Part shown: positions 1 through 10,372 of the stretch, in pieces
Layout of the letters: each line of letters opens with the position of its first letter
Position numbering within the stretch: the first letter of the stretch is position 1
Source: Pelargonium cotyledonis
Taxonomy: Eukaryota > Streptophyta > Magnoliopsida > Geraniales > Geraniaceae
Length of the DNA stretch: 24,726 nucleotides
Assembly: GCA_036897625.1 (NCBI GenBank)
Contig: JAYMTA010000745.1
Location: forward strand, 1-24,726
Direction: 5' to 3'
Made by a program: the position numbers and the translations under genes
The notes under the pieces: generated by a model
Database searches by the model: none
What the model was told of the DNA's origin: nothing
The model's input: the letters and a program-made list of their open reading frames with translations, nothing else

Positions 1-3000
1 GGTGATGAAGATGAGGAGGTATGTTACGTTGTATGAATCATTGCGGCTATATGATTAGGCACAGAGACAGAGACAGAGAGCGAGATTCGCATGGTAGAGG
101 AGGAAGAAGAAGAAGAAGAATGAAAGGGTTTTAGGGAAATGGGTTTTAGCGCCGATTTGGGTGTGGTGTCCAAGTCAGCTGGGGTTTTTCTAATTGGTCC
201 AGACTTCAATATTGCTTGCACTCACAAAAACTCTGCCATTACCTTTCTCTCACTCGCTCTAGCTTGTTTTCTCTCTCTGTATGTGTCGGGGGATGGAGAG
301 AGATATTAACGGTCTGGTCAACTGTCGAAAACAATCATCCCACAGAATCTCATCACGCTCCCACCTTTCTCTCTCTATCTACAATATCTACAGCCACCTC
401 TCTCTCTCACTCACATTCTCTCTCTATATATATACATACATACATACATCTCTTTCTATGCCCCTTTACGCTGTCTTCTGTCTTCTGTCTCTGTCTCTGT
501 CTCTAATAAACGCAATCAATCCCACTCCACAGTTCTTTATATATTTGGTTTTGTCCTTTTGGGTTCATGGTTTTGATGAGGGTCCGTGGATTTTGACAGG
601 AAAGAGGTCGGAAAGTGGATTCTAAAGGGGGTGACTCTCTTCCAGGTTTGTTCTGATTCACCGGTTTCTCTTCATTTTGGCAAACAACTCGCCATTTGGT
701 GTTTGAATAGGTGTTTGAGAGGTTGCTGGGCTTGGCATTTTGTTTGAACAGGGACTCCGTCTGAGCTTCCATCTCGGATTCCATTGCCTGAGAAGAAGAC
801 GCTGGAGTTGATTCTTGACAAACTTCAGAAGTGGGTGCTTATTTGTTCTCTATATGTTAAATGTGTTCTTTTTATTTTTCTCTTTTCTGATGTTAAGCAT
901 CATTTTGGGTCTGAATTGTGGCAGGAAAGATACTTATGGGGTTTATGCGGAACCAGTTGATCCTGAAGAGGTGTGTAGAATTTTATCTTAAACTTTACTA
1001 TAGCCTTTGACGACTTTATTGGAGTGGGAATTTGAAATTCTGTTTGTTTCTGTAGTTGCCTGATTATCATGATGTGATCGAGCATCCTATGGACTTCGCC
1101 ACAGTCAGGAAGAAGCTTGGAAATGGATCATACACGACCTTGGAACAATTTGAGGTGGGTATTCATGATTCAATTTTTACTTGATTTATGCAGGTTTCTT
1201 GCTGCTTGATATGTTGCCTATGCATGCTAGTTTTTGGCTTGTTGCATATGAAGGAAGTTTAAAAGGTGTTGGTTGTACAAAATTAACGGTTGTTAGGGAA
1301 TCAACTCCCCCACCCCTCCCCAATATATTTCTCTCCCTTGTGTGTTATCTTCCTGAAAAATTGTGACTGAGAGGCATGCTTTGGTTTCTTCAATATGTAG
1401 GTGTCAAAGAAGTTAATCTTTAATTATATCCTAGAAAAAATATATATGCTTATCCCATCAGAAAACTATATAACTTTTCAAAGCCAAATTCCTCTTTCTA
1501 AATCCTTAATTGCATATTTCAGCCTAATGCTACTGACTATAATAATTTTTTCTATTCTTTCAGAAAACTTTTCTAGAATTTTATGTCAAAAATGGAGGTT
1601 TAACGGTCTTGAGTTTCACTTTTGGTTTAGATTCTAGACTTTTGTGCAATAAATACTTGGACAGTTTTGCTCTATTTATGAACCCTTTTGTGTTACTAAA
1701 AAAGAAACTAAATCTCTGCTGTCTCCTGTTTTCCTTGTTTGAATCTCCTGGATGCGTGTTTATTATTTTTTGTATACAGCCTATGTGGCCGGCATATTTA
1801 AAAGCGGATCCAAATATTTTGAATTACCATGTAGGGAATTTGGTCCTAGTTTATTTATTTATTTATTTGTTTTTTTACTGTATTAAATTATTTATTAACC
1901 ATGGACAAGTATCTAATAGTTGACAAGCTCAACAACTGATGTAGACAGCGAAAGTACATACTGTCTGCCAGTGGATGTGATTTGTGGACAAGGATTTACC
2001 AGTTGTATTTCGTACTAAAATGTGCAACTTTCAGCAGCTATTCATGTCTACTTGTTAAGTGGTTCTTTCTCTTTGGCACAGTGTTATTCCAGGACCTGTT
2101 TCTACTCCTTAAAGATATAAACTAAGGTTTCATGAAATACTGTTCCCTTGAGGATTCTCTTGTGGAGTAGTTTTTGGGATCTGTTATGAGGGGTCTTGTG
2201 GGTAGATATGGATATGCAAGGGTAGAATATTGAATGAGTGGCAGACTGAAATTTCTACCTAGACTACAATGTAATGTTTATAACTTCTCATGAAGACAGT
2301 AAATTTTTCTGTCAGTTTCCTGTACCTTTTCATACATTTATACACATGGACAGCATCAGTATCATGCTGCACATGATTAAGGGTGTAGGTAAGAGTTTCA
2401 TTATTGGAATCATAAGATTAAGAACTAAGATTGCTATTTGATGGAGTATATTTGGAAGTAATAGGAAGGATTCTAGAGAAAACCCAAGTTAGTTAGAGGC
2501 TGAATTTGAGTGCAATTTTATTGAGTGGACATTGAAATATTTTTTAACAAAGCTGGTTGCTCCTGGGAAATATTCTAACCTTAAGGTGAGAGTTGAGATA
2601 GCTGTTTTGGTGCGGAAGCCTTTACGTGGCTGTTTAAATGTTGTGAGTCAATTTGCTTATAGGTTTTGTGGTTGTATGATTGTATCATCTTTCTATATAG
2701 GTGTAAGGCTTGTGGCCTTCTGAATAAGTTGGTTGTAAGTTTGTAACTGTTGGTTATTCATTCTGGTTTTTGGAACAATGTTAGAATCACGTGTTAACAT
2801 CCATTTTGAGTTTGTAATTGGGATTGTAGGATCATTTGTCTCTGGTTTATATCTAACCTGAGTCTGTTTTATTCTCCTTTCTTGCTCTCTTATTCTTTTT
2901 AATTTTGCTTATGGAGAAATCTGTTTTTCATTAATGTAATAATGAGTTCAAGGTTGGGAAAATTAATACATGTTAGTTTGAATAAGAAGCACAATTAATC

Positions 3001-6000
3001 TAAAAAATGTTGATAATTTTGGAAATATGCCGACAGAGCCCGACAAACGAGCTTTTTAGTTATTGGATGAGGAATCTGAAGGGAGGGACAATAATGAATT
3101 TCATTTAGGGAAAAGAAGTGTAATGGTCATTCTAGAATGCTAGTATTTGATATTTTGGGTAATTTTCATGTCATGGTGCGGTTATGTATGTGGTTACTTG
3201 GGATTATTATATCAAGGGCAGCCTTCAAAGTATAGGCCAAAAGGAGCTGCCTGCAACAGGTAGAAAAGACAAGATTGTAAACATGGGGACTATCTTGTAA
3301 ATGATAATACCTTCCTATTTCTTGATATATTTGAGATTACTGCGTATCCATCTTTCTTTAATTACATTGGTTAGTACCTCAACATGTTTGTTTTTTTATT
3401 ATGTATTAGCATGTTAACCCATCTTCTCTGGATGCAGAGTGATGTTTTTCTGATTTGCTCAAATGCTATGCAGTACAATTCAGCTGAGACTGTATACCAC
3501 AAGCAGGTATAGGTTCTCCGCCCCTGCCTTTTTATTTATCTTGCTTGTTTTGTTTGGTGAATTAATATTATGTCCTTGTCATATTTGATAGGCACGGTCT
3601 ATCCAAGAGCTAGCAAGAAAGAAATTTTATAAATTGAGGATTGCATTTGAACGCACCGAGAAAGAGGTGAAGTCAGAGCAAAAACCGAGATCCAACTCCT
3701 TTGTCAAGAAGCAAATAAAGAAGCCTGTATGCCGAACCTCACAGGAACTCATTGGCTCTGATTTCTCTTCAGGTGCAACACTCTCCACACCTGGTGATTT
3801 GCACAACAGTTCTATCCCAACCCAAGCTGGTGGTTCTGAGAAACCGGGCAATGATGATAGGCTGGTAGATAATAATTCTCCCCTTACTGATATGAATCAG
3901 GAGAAGACAGATGAACTCTCATCAGGTATCATCGCAAATGTTTTCTCTGTGCTTTCTTTCTCGCTGAATAACAATTCTCATGTTGTGTTAAAAACATGCT
4001 CAATATTTTGGTCATACCTGGAACTACTTGACTAGAATCAGATTCCCTAAGTTCTTTTTGGGTTAACGTTATAATTGGTCCTCCAACATACACGCAGTTC
4101 ATACTTTATCCTTCACTATTTTTTAAATCACAATTGATCCTTAGGCTGTAAAATCTCAAAACCCTTGCCCAAAAGTATATTTATTCAACTTTGGTTTGGT
4201 CTCATATTTTGCACATGCCTTGACCTCTATTAACTGAATGCATGTGCAAAATATTACTCCCTCCGTTCCAAAATAGTGTCTTGTTTCCATTTTTTGCAAA
4301 AATTAAGAATTATTAGATAATTTAGTGTGTTTTCAATATTACCATCACTTTCCCACCTACACCCTTTGTGCAAATCTGCCTATGTGCATAAGTTATAAGT
4401 GTAATATGAGAAAAACAACAATATAATAATCTAAAAATAGAAACATGACACTCATTTTGGGACGAAAAATTTAGACAAACAGGACACTTATTTTGGGACG
4501 GAGGGAGTAGATTAAAAGGAAGTTGAGTTATTGGTTAAGTTTCATCAAAAGTCTCATACTTTGCACATGCCTTAACCTCTATTAACTGAATGCATGTACA
4601 AAATATTAGATTACTTATTGGTTAAGTTTCATCAAAAGATAAAACTTTGGAACACTAGATCACCAGAAAGAATAGTGTAATGATCAATGATGATTTGAAA
4701 AATAGTTGGGAGATCAAACGTTAACTCTTCTTTTTATATAAATCTGGTTCAGTGAACTCTTTAATAAATACGTCCATTAATTCTTAGCCTTGGTGCGGAC
4801 TGCGTTAGCTTGCCCAATCTAGTTCTAAGTTAGCATGTATGCATGTTATATTTTCCATCTATTATCTCCATTTGCATAATTGAACGTTTGTTTGGGTCAT
4901 CGTATATTACATAGTTCCTTCTAACTGCAGTGATTGCAATTGTTTTAGGGAAAGGTTTCCTCTCCAAATTAGGAAAGAAGTCACTCGTGCTTGATGAGAA
5001 CCGTCGTGCAACTTACAACATCTCCAATCAACCTGTGGCCAGATCAGAATCAGTATTTACAACCTTTGAGGGAGAACTCAGGCAGCTGGTTGCTGTATGT
5101 AGCCTCGTTACTCTTCTCTTGGCTTTTCCTTGACTGCCTTTCCTTGGTGCTAAAATTGTCTGCTTAATCTCTTTGATCAGGTTGGACTCCATGCTGAATA
5201 TTCCTATGCCAGAAGCCTGGCTCGTTTTGCTGCAACTATTGGACCTGTTGCTTGGAAAATTGCTTCCCAGAGGATTGAGCAGGCTCTCCCTGATGGTTGT
5301 AAATTTGGTCGGGGTTGGGTTGGAGAATATGAGCCGCTTCCGACCCCTGTATTAATGGTTGAAAATTGTACTCCGAAAGAGCCTGCTTTGGCTAGGCGGT
5401 CTCAGACGTCTGCTGGATTGAGGAAGGTTGAATCATTCAGGACCTCACTTTCTCCCCAGGAGCATGCTGCTAGCAGACCTACTCCAGAACGAAAATCGTC
5501 TCCCTTTGCTCCCAGTGGGCCATCATTAGAAGGGAAACCATCCTTGTTCGCTCCCTCGGGGACAAGACCACCCAGTTCAACCATTAATGCCACTCTTCAA
5601 CAGTGTAATCAGATTCCCAGGAATTTCAATGAGCCTCAGAACAAGGATATAAAGCAAGCAGAACTAATTTCTCTGTCCTCAGCCCGCCAGAATAGTAATA
5701 ATAGCAATAGTAATCTTATGCCAGAAAGGAAGCTTTCGAATAGTTCAGAAGTGACAACTTCCAGAGGAAGGGAGGGTCTATCGAGGAACACGAATGCCCT
5801 GCAGCCTGCTCCATTTATGCAGCATCAGCAGCAACAGCATAGCAATGGAAATGTCACTGGAGGATTGCCAAATGGAAGAGTTACCGTTACAGGTTCGAGT
5901 AATAGGATGACAAGCCCATCACCCGATGCTATTCCTAATCAAATGGCCAGAGCTGCAACTTACTTTCCTCGAGGGCAGGAACAGGGACTCACAGATCCAG

Positions 6001-6611
6001 TTCAGTTGATGAGAATGTTAAGTGAAAAGTCCCAAATGCAGCAGAAATCTTCAAATCAATCTCCAGTTGATACTCCTCCAGAAACACCATCAGTTCTTTC
6101 TGTGAGAAGAGAAGATTCGACAAATGCCGCATCAGTTGCTGCCCGTGCCTGGATGTCTATAGAAGCTGCAGGCTTTAAACAACCAGCAGAAAATTCCGGC
6201 ATGCATAAAGATCGGATTTCTGCAGATTCATTGTACAATCCAACTAGGGAACTGCATCCACAGTTTTCCCGAGTTAGGGAGGAGTTTCCTCCTGGTTGGA
6301 TGCAGTTTCGGCCTGAGATGATCGGTTTTCCACATCCCAAGATGGCGCCACAGCAAATCCGAATGAGCAATGAAGTGCGACAACTACAAAACAGACCTAT
6401 GATATTCCCCCAGTTGGTAGCAGCTGACTTGTCTAGGTTTCAGGTGCAGCAACCTTGGCGAAGTCTGAGTCCTCGATCCCAGCCAAGGCAGAAACAGGAT
6501 ACATTCCCGCCAGACTTGAATATCGGTTTCCAGTCTCCGGGATCTCCAGCAAGACAGTCTTCAGGTGTGATGGTTGATTCACAGCAGCCAGACCTGGCAT
6601 TGCAACTTTGA
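1..6611 (+). CDS. Plant BRD-type bromodomain protein (SWI/SNF subunit), 5' end outside window
   Basis: Exons read as <1-18, 600-645, 752-830, 925-970, 1056-1154, 3438-3506, 3592-3925, 4949-5094 and 5181-6611. All introns are GT-AG, phases agree, and 755 residues end at TGA. Exon 1 ends in an acidic run (GDEDEE). Exons 3-7 encode the bromodomain: LELILDKLQKKDTYG, ZA-loop PDYHDVIEHPMDF, and CSNAMQYN with the acetyl-lysine-binding Asn after Tyr. A charged linker and a plant-specific block (VGLHAEYSYARSLARFAA, GRGWVGEYEPLPTPV) follow. The last exon is a long Gln/Ser/Pro-rich tail ending in DLNIG and DLALQL. This order matches Arabidopsis BRD1/BRD2/BRD13, related to animal BRD7/BRD9, which are SWI/SNF remodeller subunits recognising acetylated histones in the nucleus. 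The family is clear; the paralogue is inferred, and the N-terminus lies outside the window. Confidence 0.93.
19..599 (+). other. First visible intron of the bromodomain gene, with pyrimidine-rich tract
   Basis: The intron runs from donor gtatgt to acceptor gacag. Positions about 235-510 are strongly CT-rich (repeated ctctct) and include a TATATATATACATACATACAT stretch near 425-448. The short frames here are low-complexity shadows. I see no gene. Confidence 0.6.
1155..3437 (+). other. Large intron (2.28 kb) of the bromodomain gene
   Basis: This intron splits the bromodomain between LEQFE and SDVFL. It is AT-rich, with a TTTATTTATTTATTTATTT run near 1850-1870. I recognise no exon, RNA gene or clear transposon ends. 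Reading frames inside it are short and have no recognisable protein similarity. Confidence 0.6.
4200..4638. repeat. Tandem duplication inside the intronic transposon
   Basis: Copy A begins tctcatattttgcacatgcc at 4200. After the MITE it resumes at 4510 and ends ttaagtttcatcaaaag near 4551. Copy B at 4552-4638 begins tctcatactttgcacatgcc and ends with the same motif. Without the MITE the two copies are nearly identical. Confidence 0.75.
4257..4507. mobile_element. Stowaway-type MITE nested in the 4060-4727 element
   Basis: It starts CTCCCTCCGTTCC and ends in the complementary GGGACGGAGGGAG. TA flanks both sides (4255-4256 and 4508-4509). These are the standard ends and target of Stowaway (Tc1/mariner) MITEs. 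Its 251 bp has no coding capacity. It interrupts the first of two tandem copies of its host sequence, so it inserted after the host element. Confidence 0.92.
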
Positions 6612-6934
6612 GTAAGGATGGTTTTGCTTCTTTTTGAGGAAATATATACAATACCAGTTCTAGTACTAGGAAACAAAAATGCCCTGCATGTTCTAACATT
6701 GTAATGAACTTTGTAGTTATTAGTGAAATTCTCAATTTTTTTTATTGTTCTTTGTTGCCCCAATATAGAAGAGGTATCTAGCAGTTGAATTCGGCTAGAT
6801 TGAACAGGAGTTCAATGCATTAGATCATATTTAATTTCTCTATTTCTACTTTTGGCTTAAATTATGTTTCATATGTGTGTTCTACCTTTTTCTAATATAA
6901 ATACAATGTAACAATTAAAATTCTAATAGTGCAA
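6612..6934 (+). other. 3' flank of the bromodomain gene
   Basis: An AT-rich stretch follows the TGA, likely holding the 3' UTR and polyadenylation region. No canonical AATAAA stands out; AATATAAATAC near 6894 is a weak candidate. No other gene is seen. Confidence 0.4.
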
Positions 6935-7230
6935 AAAAATGCGGAAGTTGAAATCAATAAGAGCAAACACTAAGAGTGACAATAGTCCGATCTCAGAAAG
7001 ATGATGATATATCAATTTCTAGGGATAGAGTTATCTTGTAATTGAATTATTGAAAAATTCAAGAAAAATTGTGAAGTGCATCCCGTAGGTGTAGGCAAGT
7101 CGGCGAAACACGTAAATGTAATACGTAAATGTAATTGTATGCTTGATTTACTATCTTGTTTATTTTTGTCTTGTTTGTCTCATTAACGATCATATGAGTA
7201 AAACTAATTGTATGCTTGATCATATGAACC
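6935..7230. repeat. Probable Ty1/copia LTR remnant
   Basis: The stretch with ttgtaattgaattattgaaa, then cccgtaggtgtaggcaagtc, then ggcgaaacacgtaaat (about 7035-7120) resembles the R/U5 end of plant copia LTRs, which commonly read GGACGTAGGC...CGAACCACGTAAAT. No internal gag-pol, primer-binding site or second LTR is present, so it would be a solo or truncated LTR. Borders are approximate and no target duplication was identified. Confidence 0.45.
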
Positions 7231-7288
7231 ACGGAAAAAATTAGTTATTATTTTTTTCTTTTTTCAAATGATTGTCAATTTTATTTTA

Positions 7289-8566
7289 GGGTTAATTGTT
7301 TCCGGTTTTTTTGGACGGACTTTTTTTAGACTTAACTCATGTACTTAGACTTTAGTCGGTTCAAACCATGAACTGCATAATTTTTGTAATTTAACCCAAA
7401 TTACCGGTTATAGCCGGTTTCACTTTGTCACGTCATCTTTAGTGCCACGTCATCTCGCCATGTTAGTAAATGGCCACCTCTGGCCCACCTACCTCGCTGA
7501 CGTGTCATCTTTTCATTCTCAAAACGCTGTCGTTTCCTTCTACATACCTCCTTACATATGACACCACACCCATCTCCTTCTTCTGAAACCTCTCCTTGAT
7601 TTATTTCAAATTTACAGTTTTTTTTTAATTAATTTATGGAGATTCTGGTGCTCAACAGAATAACCGACTTTGATATCGGCATCGGAACTTTCCAGAATCC
7701 GCCGTACATTTCTCAGTCGATCTCAGTCTCCGACGTCATCGCCGCCTCCAAATGGACCGCTCTCCTCCTCGTCGCGCTCGCCGCCGCATTTTCCAGACTC
7801 CTCAACAGACTCAGAATCTTCGCAGTCAAGCTCTTACCGGCGAAGGCTACGCTGGGCGACCAACAGCCACTCATCGACTGCGGCGATAGTGACTCAGAAA
7901 CGTCCTGCTCCTCCAATGACGAAGACGAGGATGAAGTGGTCGAAGAAGATGCCGAGGTGGATGAGAATTGGCGGCAGCGCATGGACGAGGATTTCCGAGT
8001 AAGGAGCTCCGGCAACTGCGTTGACGACAAGTTGCAGTCTCGTAAATTGAGGCTCCGCCACCGCCGCAACGTCGGAGATGTATGCTCCTGGAACGATATC
8101 ACGGCCGGGAAGAGCGTCGTCAAGCTCTACTCTTCGTCTAAATCGGCGCCGATGGTTGTGACCGCCGGCGAGAATGATTCCTGGAACATCGAGCTGAAGG
8201 TGTGGGACCGGCGCGTGTCGTGCAGAATCCCGGTGGTTCTCGCCGAGTGGCACTCGCAGGCGAAAAGTTTTGTGAGATTTATTATCGGCGGTGACGGCGA
8301 GTTAACGGTGGGTGATTTGAGAAAGCCCCACGCGCCATTTTAAAGAGCGTTTCATTTCACTGACGTGGCAAGTGACATGGCTTGGTGACGTGGTGAGATG
8401 ATGTGGCACTAAGGATGACGTGGAAAAGCGAAACCCGGCTATAACAGATAATTTGAATTAAATTACAAAAATTATGCAGTACATGGTTTGAACCGTCTAA
8501 AATTAAAGTACAGAGATTAAATCTAAAAAATAAAGTCAGTTAAAGGGACCTGAAAACAATTAACTT
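7289..8566. mobile_element. Pack-MULE-like element with ~175-bp TIRs
   Basis: The left end 7289-7462 and the complement of the right end 8388-8566 align over about 175 bp. Near-identical blocks include cggttcaaaccatg, actgcataatttttgtaatt, gttatagccgg and cttagtgccac. TTTATTTTA lies directly outside both ends (7280-7288 and 8567-8575), the 9-bp duplication usual for Mutator-like elements. The termini are GGGTTAATTG and AAGTTAATTG. The internal ~925 bp is GC-rich, unlike its surroundings, and carries a 235-residue reading frame but no transposase. This fits a Pack-MULE, a non-autonomous element that has captured host DNA. The superfamily call rests on TIR length and duplication size. Confidence 0.85.
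7636..8343 (+). CDS. Intronless ORF carried in the Pack-MULE-like element
   Basis: The 235-residue frame starts at the first ATG after a pyrimidine-rich leader-like stretch and stops just before the right TIR. It is markedly GC-rich. Residues 39-55 are hydrophobic (TALLLVALAAAF), a possible membrane anchor. Residues 82-110 are strongly acidic, residues 136-144 are basic (RKLRLRHRR), and the C-terminal part contains WNIELKVWDRR and CRIPVVLAEW, which look like real protein rather than chance translation. I do not recognise the family. The end (KPHAPF) lies near the capture border, so the protein may be shorter than its parent. It could be a captured gene copy with or without expression, or a host gene that chanced to be enclosed. 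Confidence 0.6.
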   Translation: MEILVLNRITDFDIGIGTFQNPPYISQSISVSDVIAASKWTALLLVALAAAFSRLLNRLRIFAVKLLPAKATLGDQQPLIDCGDSDSETSCSSNDEDEDEVVEEDAEVDENWRQRMDEDFRVRSSGNCVDDKLQSRKLRLRHRRNVGDVCSWNDITAGKSVVKLYSSSKSAPMVVTAGENDSWNIELKVWDRRVSCRIPVVLAEWHSQAKSFVRFIIGGDGELTVGDLRKPHAPF

Positions 8567-8575
8567 TTTATTTTA

Positions 8576-9370
8576 TAAAAGTTAATTATGTATATTACCT
8601 ATAACAGTTCTCAAATAAATTAGTAGAATTCAATTATTTCACTACAACTAAAATACAAAAGGGTATAATGTAAAAAAGTTCAATTTTTATTATACTTGTC
8701 TTAGATTTGTTTGAAAATTGGATGATTGAAACTTAAAACTCATTTTAAGATACAATATTTATATAAGTTGTTGCCTTTTTCGTTGTCCATATTGTTATTC
8801 TTTATATATCAAGTTAGACTTTTTATAAATGTACTCTCTTTGTGTAGTCTACTTCTTTGTATTTTTGTGAAAATTAAGGTTTTTTTTTAATACCAAAATA
8901 TTGTTGAAGTGTTTTGAATTTTCTTTAAAGTTTTGGGTTTGAAATTTCTTCTCAACAGAATGAGATAAGATTTTTGATTTAGAAAAAGAGCTACTTTTGT
9001 TGTGTATCTGAACTGATAAAAAAATCAACTTTACTACCAAAGAATTAAAGTTGTACAATTCCCTCTTTACATCAATAGACATGGTCAATCCAACTCCAAA
9101 GAACTGCTTCTTCAATTCTTAATCTGCTGAATTGATCACACATGTAATTGGTATATTCAATCCCACATTTCTACCCGATAAATATAACACGAAAGTTCAA
9201 GTTCAAGAACCAATTGAGATTGATCTCATCAAATACTAAAACCACAAGAACTCAGCTTGCAGCAGTATACAATTTATATAAAAGCAGCAAAATGGGTTTT
9301 CAAATCCAACCTCTTTTTGCCGTAAAACACAAAACAACCAACAAACCAAAAGTACATCATATCTAATATA
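8576..9370. other. AT-rich intergenic stretch
   Basis: No gene, RNA or transposon ends were recognised. The part nearest 9370 would include the 3' UTR of the small minus-strand gene. Short frames here are low-complexity and unsupported. Confidence 0.5.
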
Positions 9371-9541
9371 TCACCGGCATCCGGGCACGCACGAGATCTG
9401 CTTCGCCTTGCCCTTAGATTTGTTCATGCTGTACGTCTTCCGGTTCCTGAGAATGCAAACATCTCCTTCGCACACGAACTTGGTTTCGTGGGACGAAGAT
9501 GATTGATCCGCGAAACAGTTGAATATGCTCGAGAAAGTCAT
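9371..9541 (-). CDS. Small protein of unknown function, 56 residues
   Basis: The frame encodes 56 residues starting MTFSSIFNCF, followed by a Ser run, then KFVCEGDVCILRNRK, a Lys-rich stretch and the end QISCVPGCR. I do not recognise a named family. The paired cysteines (CEGDVC, SCVPGC) and short Ser-rich N-terminus look like a genuine small plant protein rather than a shadow frame. No signal peptide or membrane segment is visible. I chose the ATG at 9541 because a TATA-like box lies about 55 bp upstream of it. An in-frame ATG at 9592 would add 17 residues but sits almost on that box. It stands alone between transposons. It may be a stress- or defence-type peptide gene, but nothing in the sequence shows function. 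Confidence 0.5.
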   Translation of the reverse strand: MTFSSIFNCFADQSSSSHETKFVCEGDVCILRNRKTYSMNKSKGKAKQISCVPGCR

Positions 9542-9592
9542 ATATGCAACAATCAATGGTTCTCTCAATTCTTGTTTTTGGGAAGAACACAC

Positions 9593-9604
9593 ACATATAT
9601 ATGG
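9593..9604 (-). promoter_or_regulatory. Candidate TATA box of the 56-residue gene
   Basis: On the minus strand this reads CCATATATATGT. It is placed so that transcription would begin near 9565, giving a short leader before the ATG at 9541. Confidence 0.4.
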
Positions 9605-9659
9605 GGAAATAATTGTATATTTTTGACAAGTTCATGCCAACCAAGTCTTCAAACATGAA

Positions 9660-10075
9660 GAGAATATGGTCAATTTAGTAGGCTGCATGATGATTGGTTT
9701 CATATTGAAAACAACATACATATATTTTCAATATGCTATGATAAAAATTGTGTGTACATTAATTGTTAGAGCTAGCAACTGCCATAATACGTGTTGAGCT
9801 GTAGGTTTTTGATTAAAACTAGTTGCTGGCCACACACATTACCATTTTAAAAATATTAAAAGATGTGGTTTCATGCCGACTATAGGCCAAAATGGGATTT
9901 GGGTTTTGACTCCAAACATATATATATATATATATCAATTATTGTGTCATTTGTTTAATCTTGTATGGTATATTTATCATGTCTTTTAGCAGTGCTTTAA
10001 GGGATATGCTCCCTGTATTCTAGAAGAAATAGACATCTGGTGTAGTTTTAGGGTACTAAAATAGTTTAAAGCTTA
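9660..10075. other. Intergenic stretch with TA dinucleotide run
   Basis: AT-rich sequence containing a (TA)n run near 9918-9935. It would serve as upstream DNA for the small minus-strand gene. No gene is seen. Confidence 0.5.
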
Positions 10076-10083
10076 ATTAGTAT

Positions 10084-10285
10084 GGAGCAATATGAGCATC
10101 AGTTGACTGATATAACTTTATATCAGTTGCACTAATGAAGTGATGACACCTCATTTAAAATCATGGATCCGGACGTACGGGTCGCTCCGCTCCCACAAAT
10201 TCACTTGGGTGGGTATAAGTGAAATTTAATAAGGTGTCATCATCTCATTGACTTGATTAAGTTGCAACTGATACGCATTTTACTC
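10084..10285. mobile_element. hAT-like MITE, 202 bp
   Basis: ATTAGTAT lies on both sides (10076-10083 and 10286-10293), an 8-bp duplication. The left end GGAGCAATATGAGCATCAGT pairs with the complement of the right end, GAGTAAAATGCGTATCAGTT, at most positions. A second inner inverted pair (gatgacacct at 10143-10152 and aggtgtcatc) extends the symmetry. It is non-coding. Confidence 0.7.
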
Positions 10286-10372
10286 ATTAGTATTTAATAT
10301 GGTTTTCATGGTTTCTAAATTGAAATTAATGGTAACTCCTCCCACTATCCCTCTTTCTAATGCATATTAAGA

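Larger units (their letters stand above)
4060..4727. mobile_element. Non-autonomous TIR transposon in bromodomain intron 7
   Basis: The ends are GGGTTAACGTT on the left and the complement of GAGTTAACGTT on the right. TTCTTTTT stands on both sides (4052-4059 and 4728-4735), an 8-bp target duplication. The similarity continues inside the ends: cactattttttaaatcacaa near 4117 resembles the complement of the stretch near 4690-4708. No transposase is present. Eight base pairs is usual for hAT elements, but the termini are not typical hAT, so the superfamily is left open. A Stowaway element lies inside. Confidence 0.7.

Noticed and set aside
216..625. Overlapping plus-strand frames of 96 and 114 residues
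   Set aside because: They translate CT- and TA-rich low-complexity intron DNA (Ser/Leu/Tyr runs) and lie between two exons of the bromodomain gene.
4930..5133. Stand-alone 67-residue plus frame starting at 4930
   Set aside because: It is an exon of the bromodomain gene read through its donor site at 5095 into the intron.
7713..8253. Minus-strand frames of 136 and 119 residues opposite the Pack-element ORF
   Set aside because: GC-rich DNA opens all frames here. Their Ser/Arg/His-biased translations look like shadows, while the plus frame has leader-like sequence and protein-like composition.
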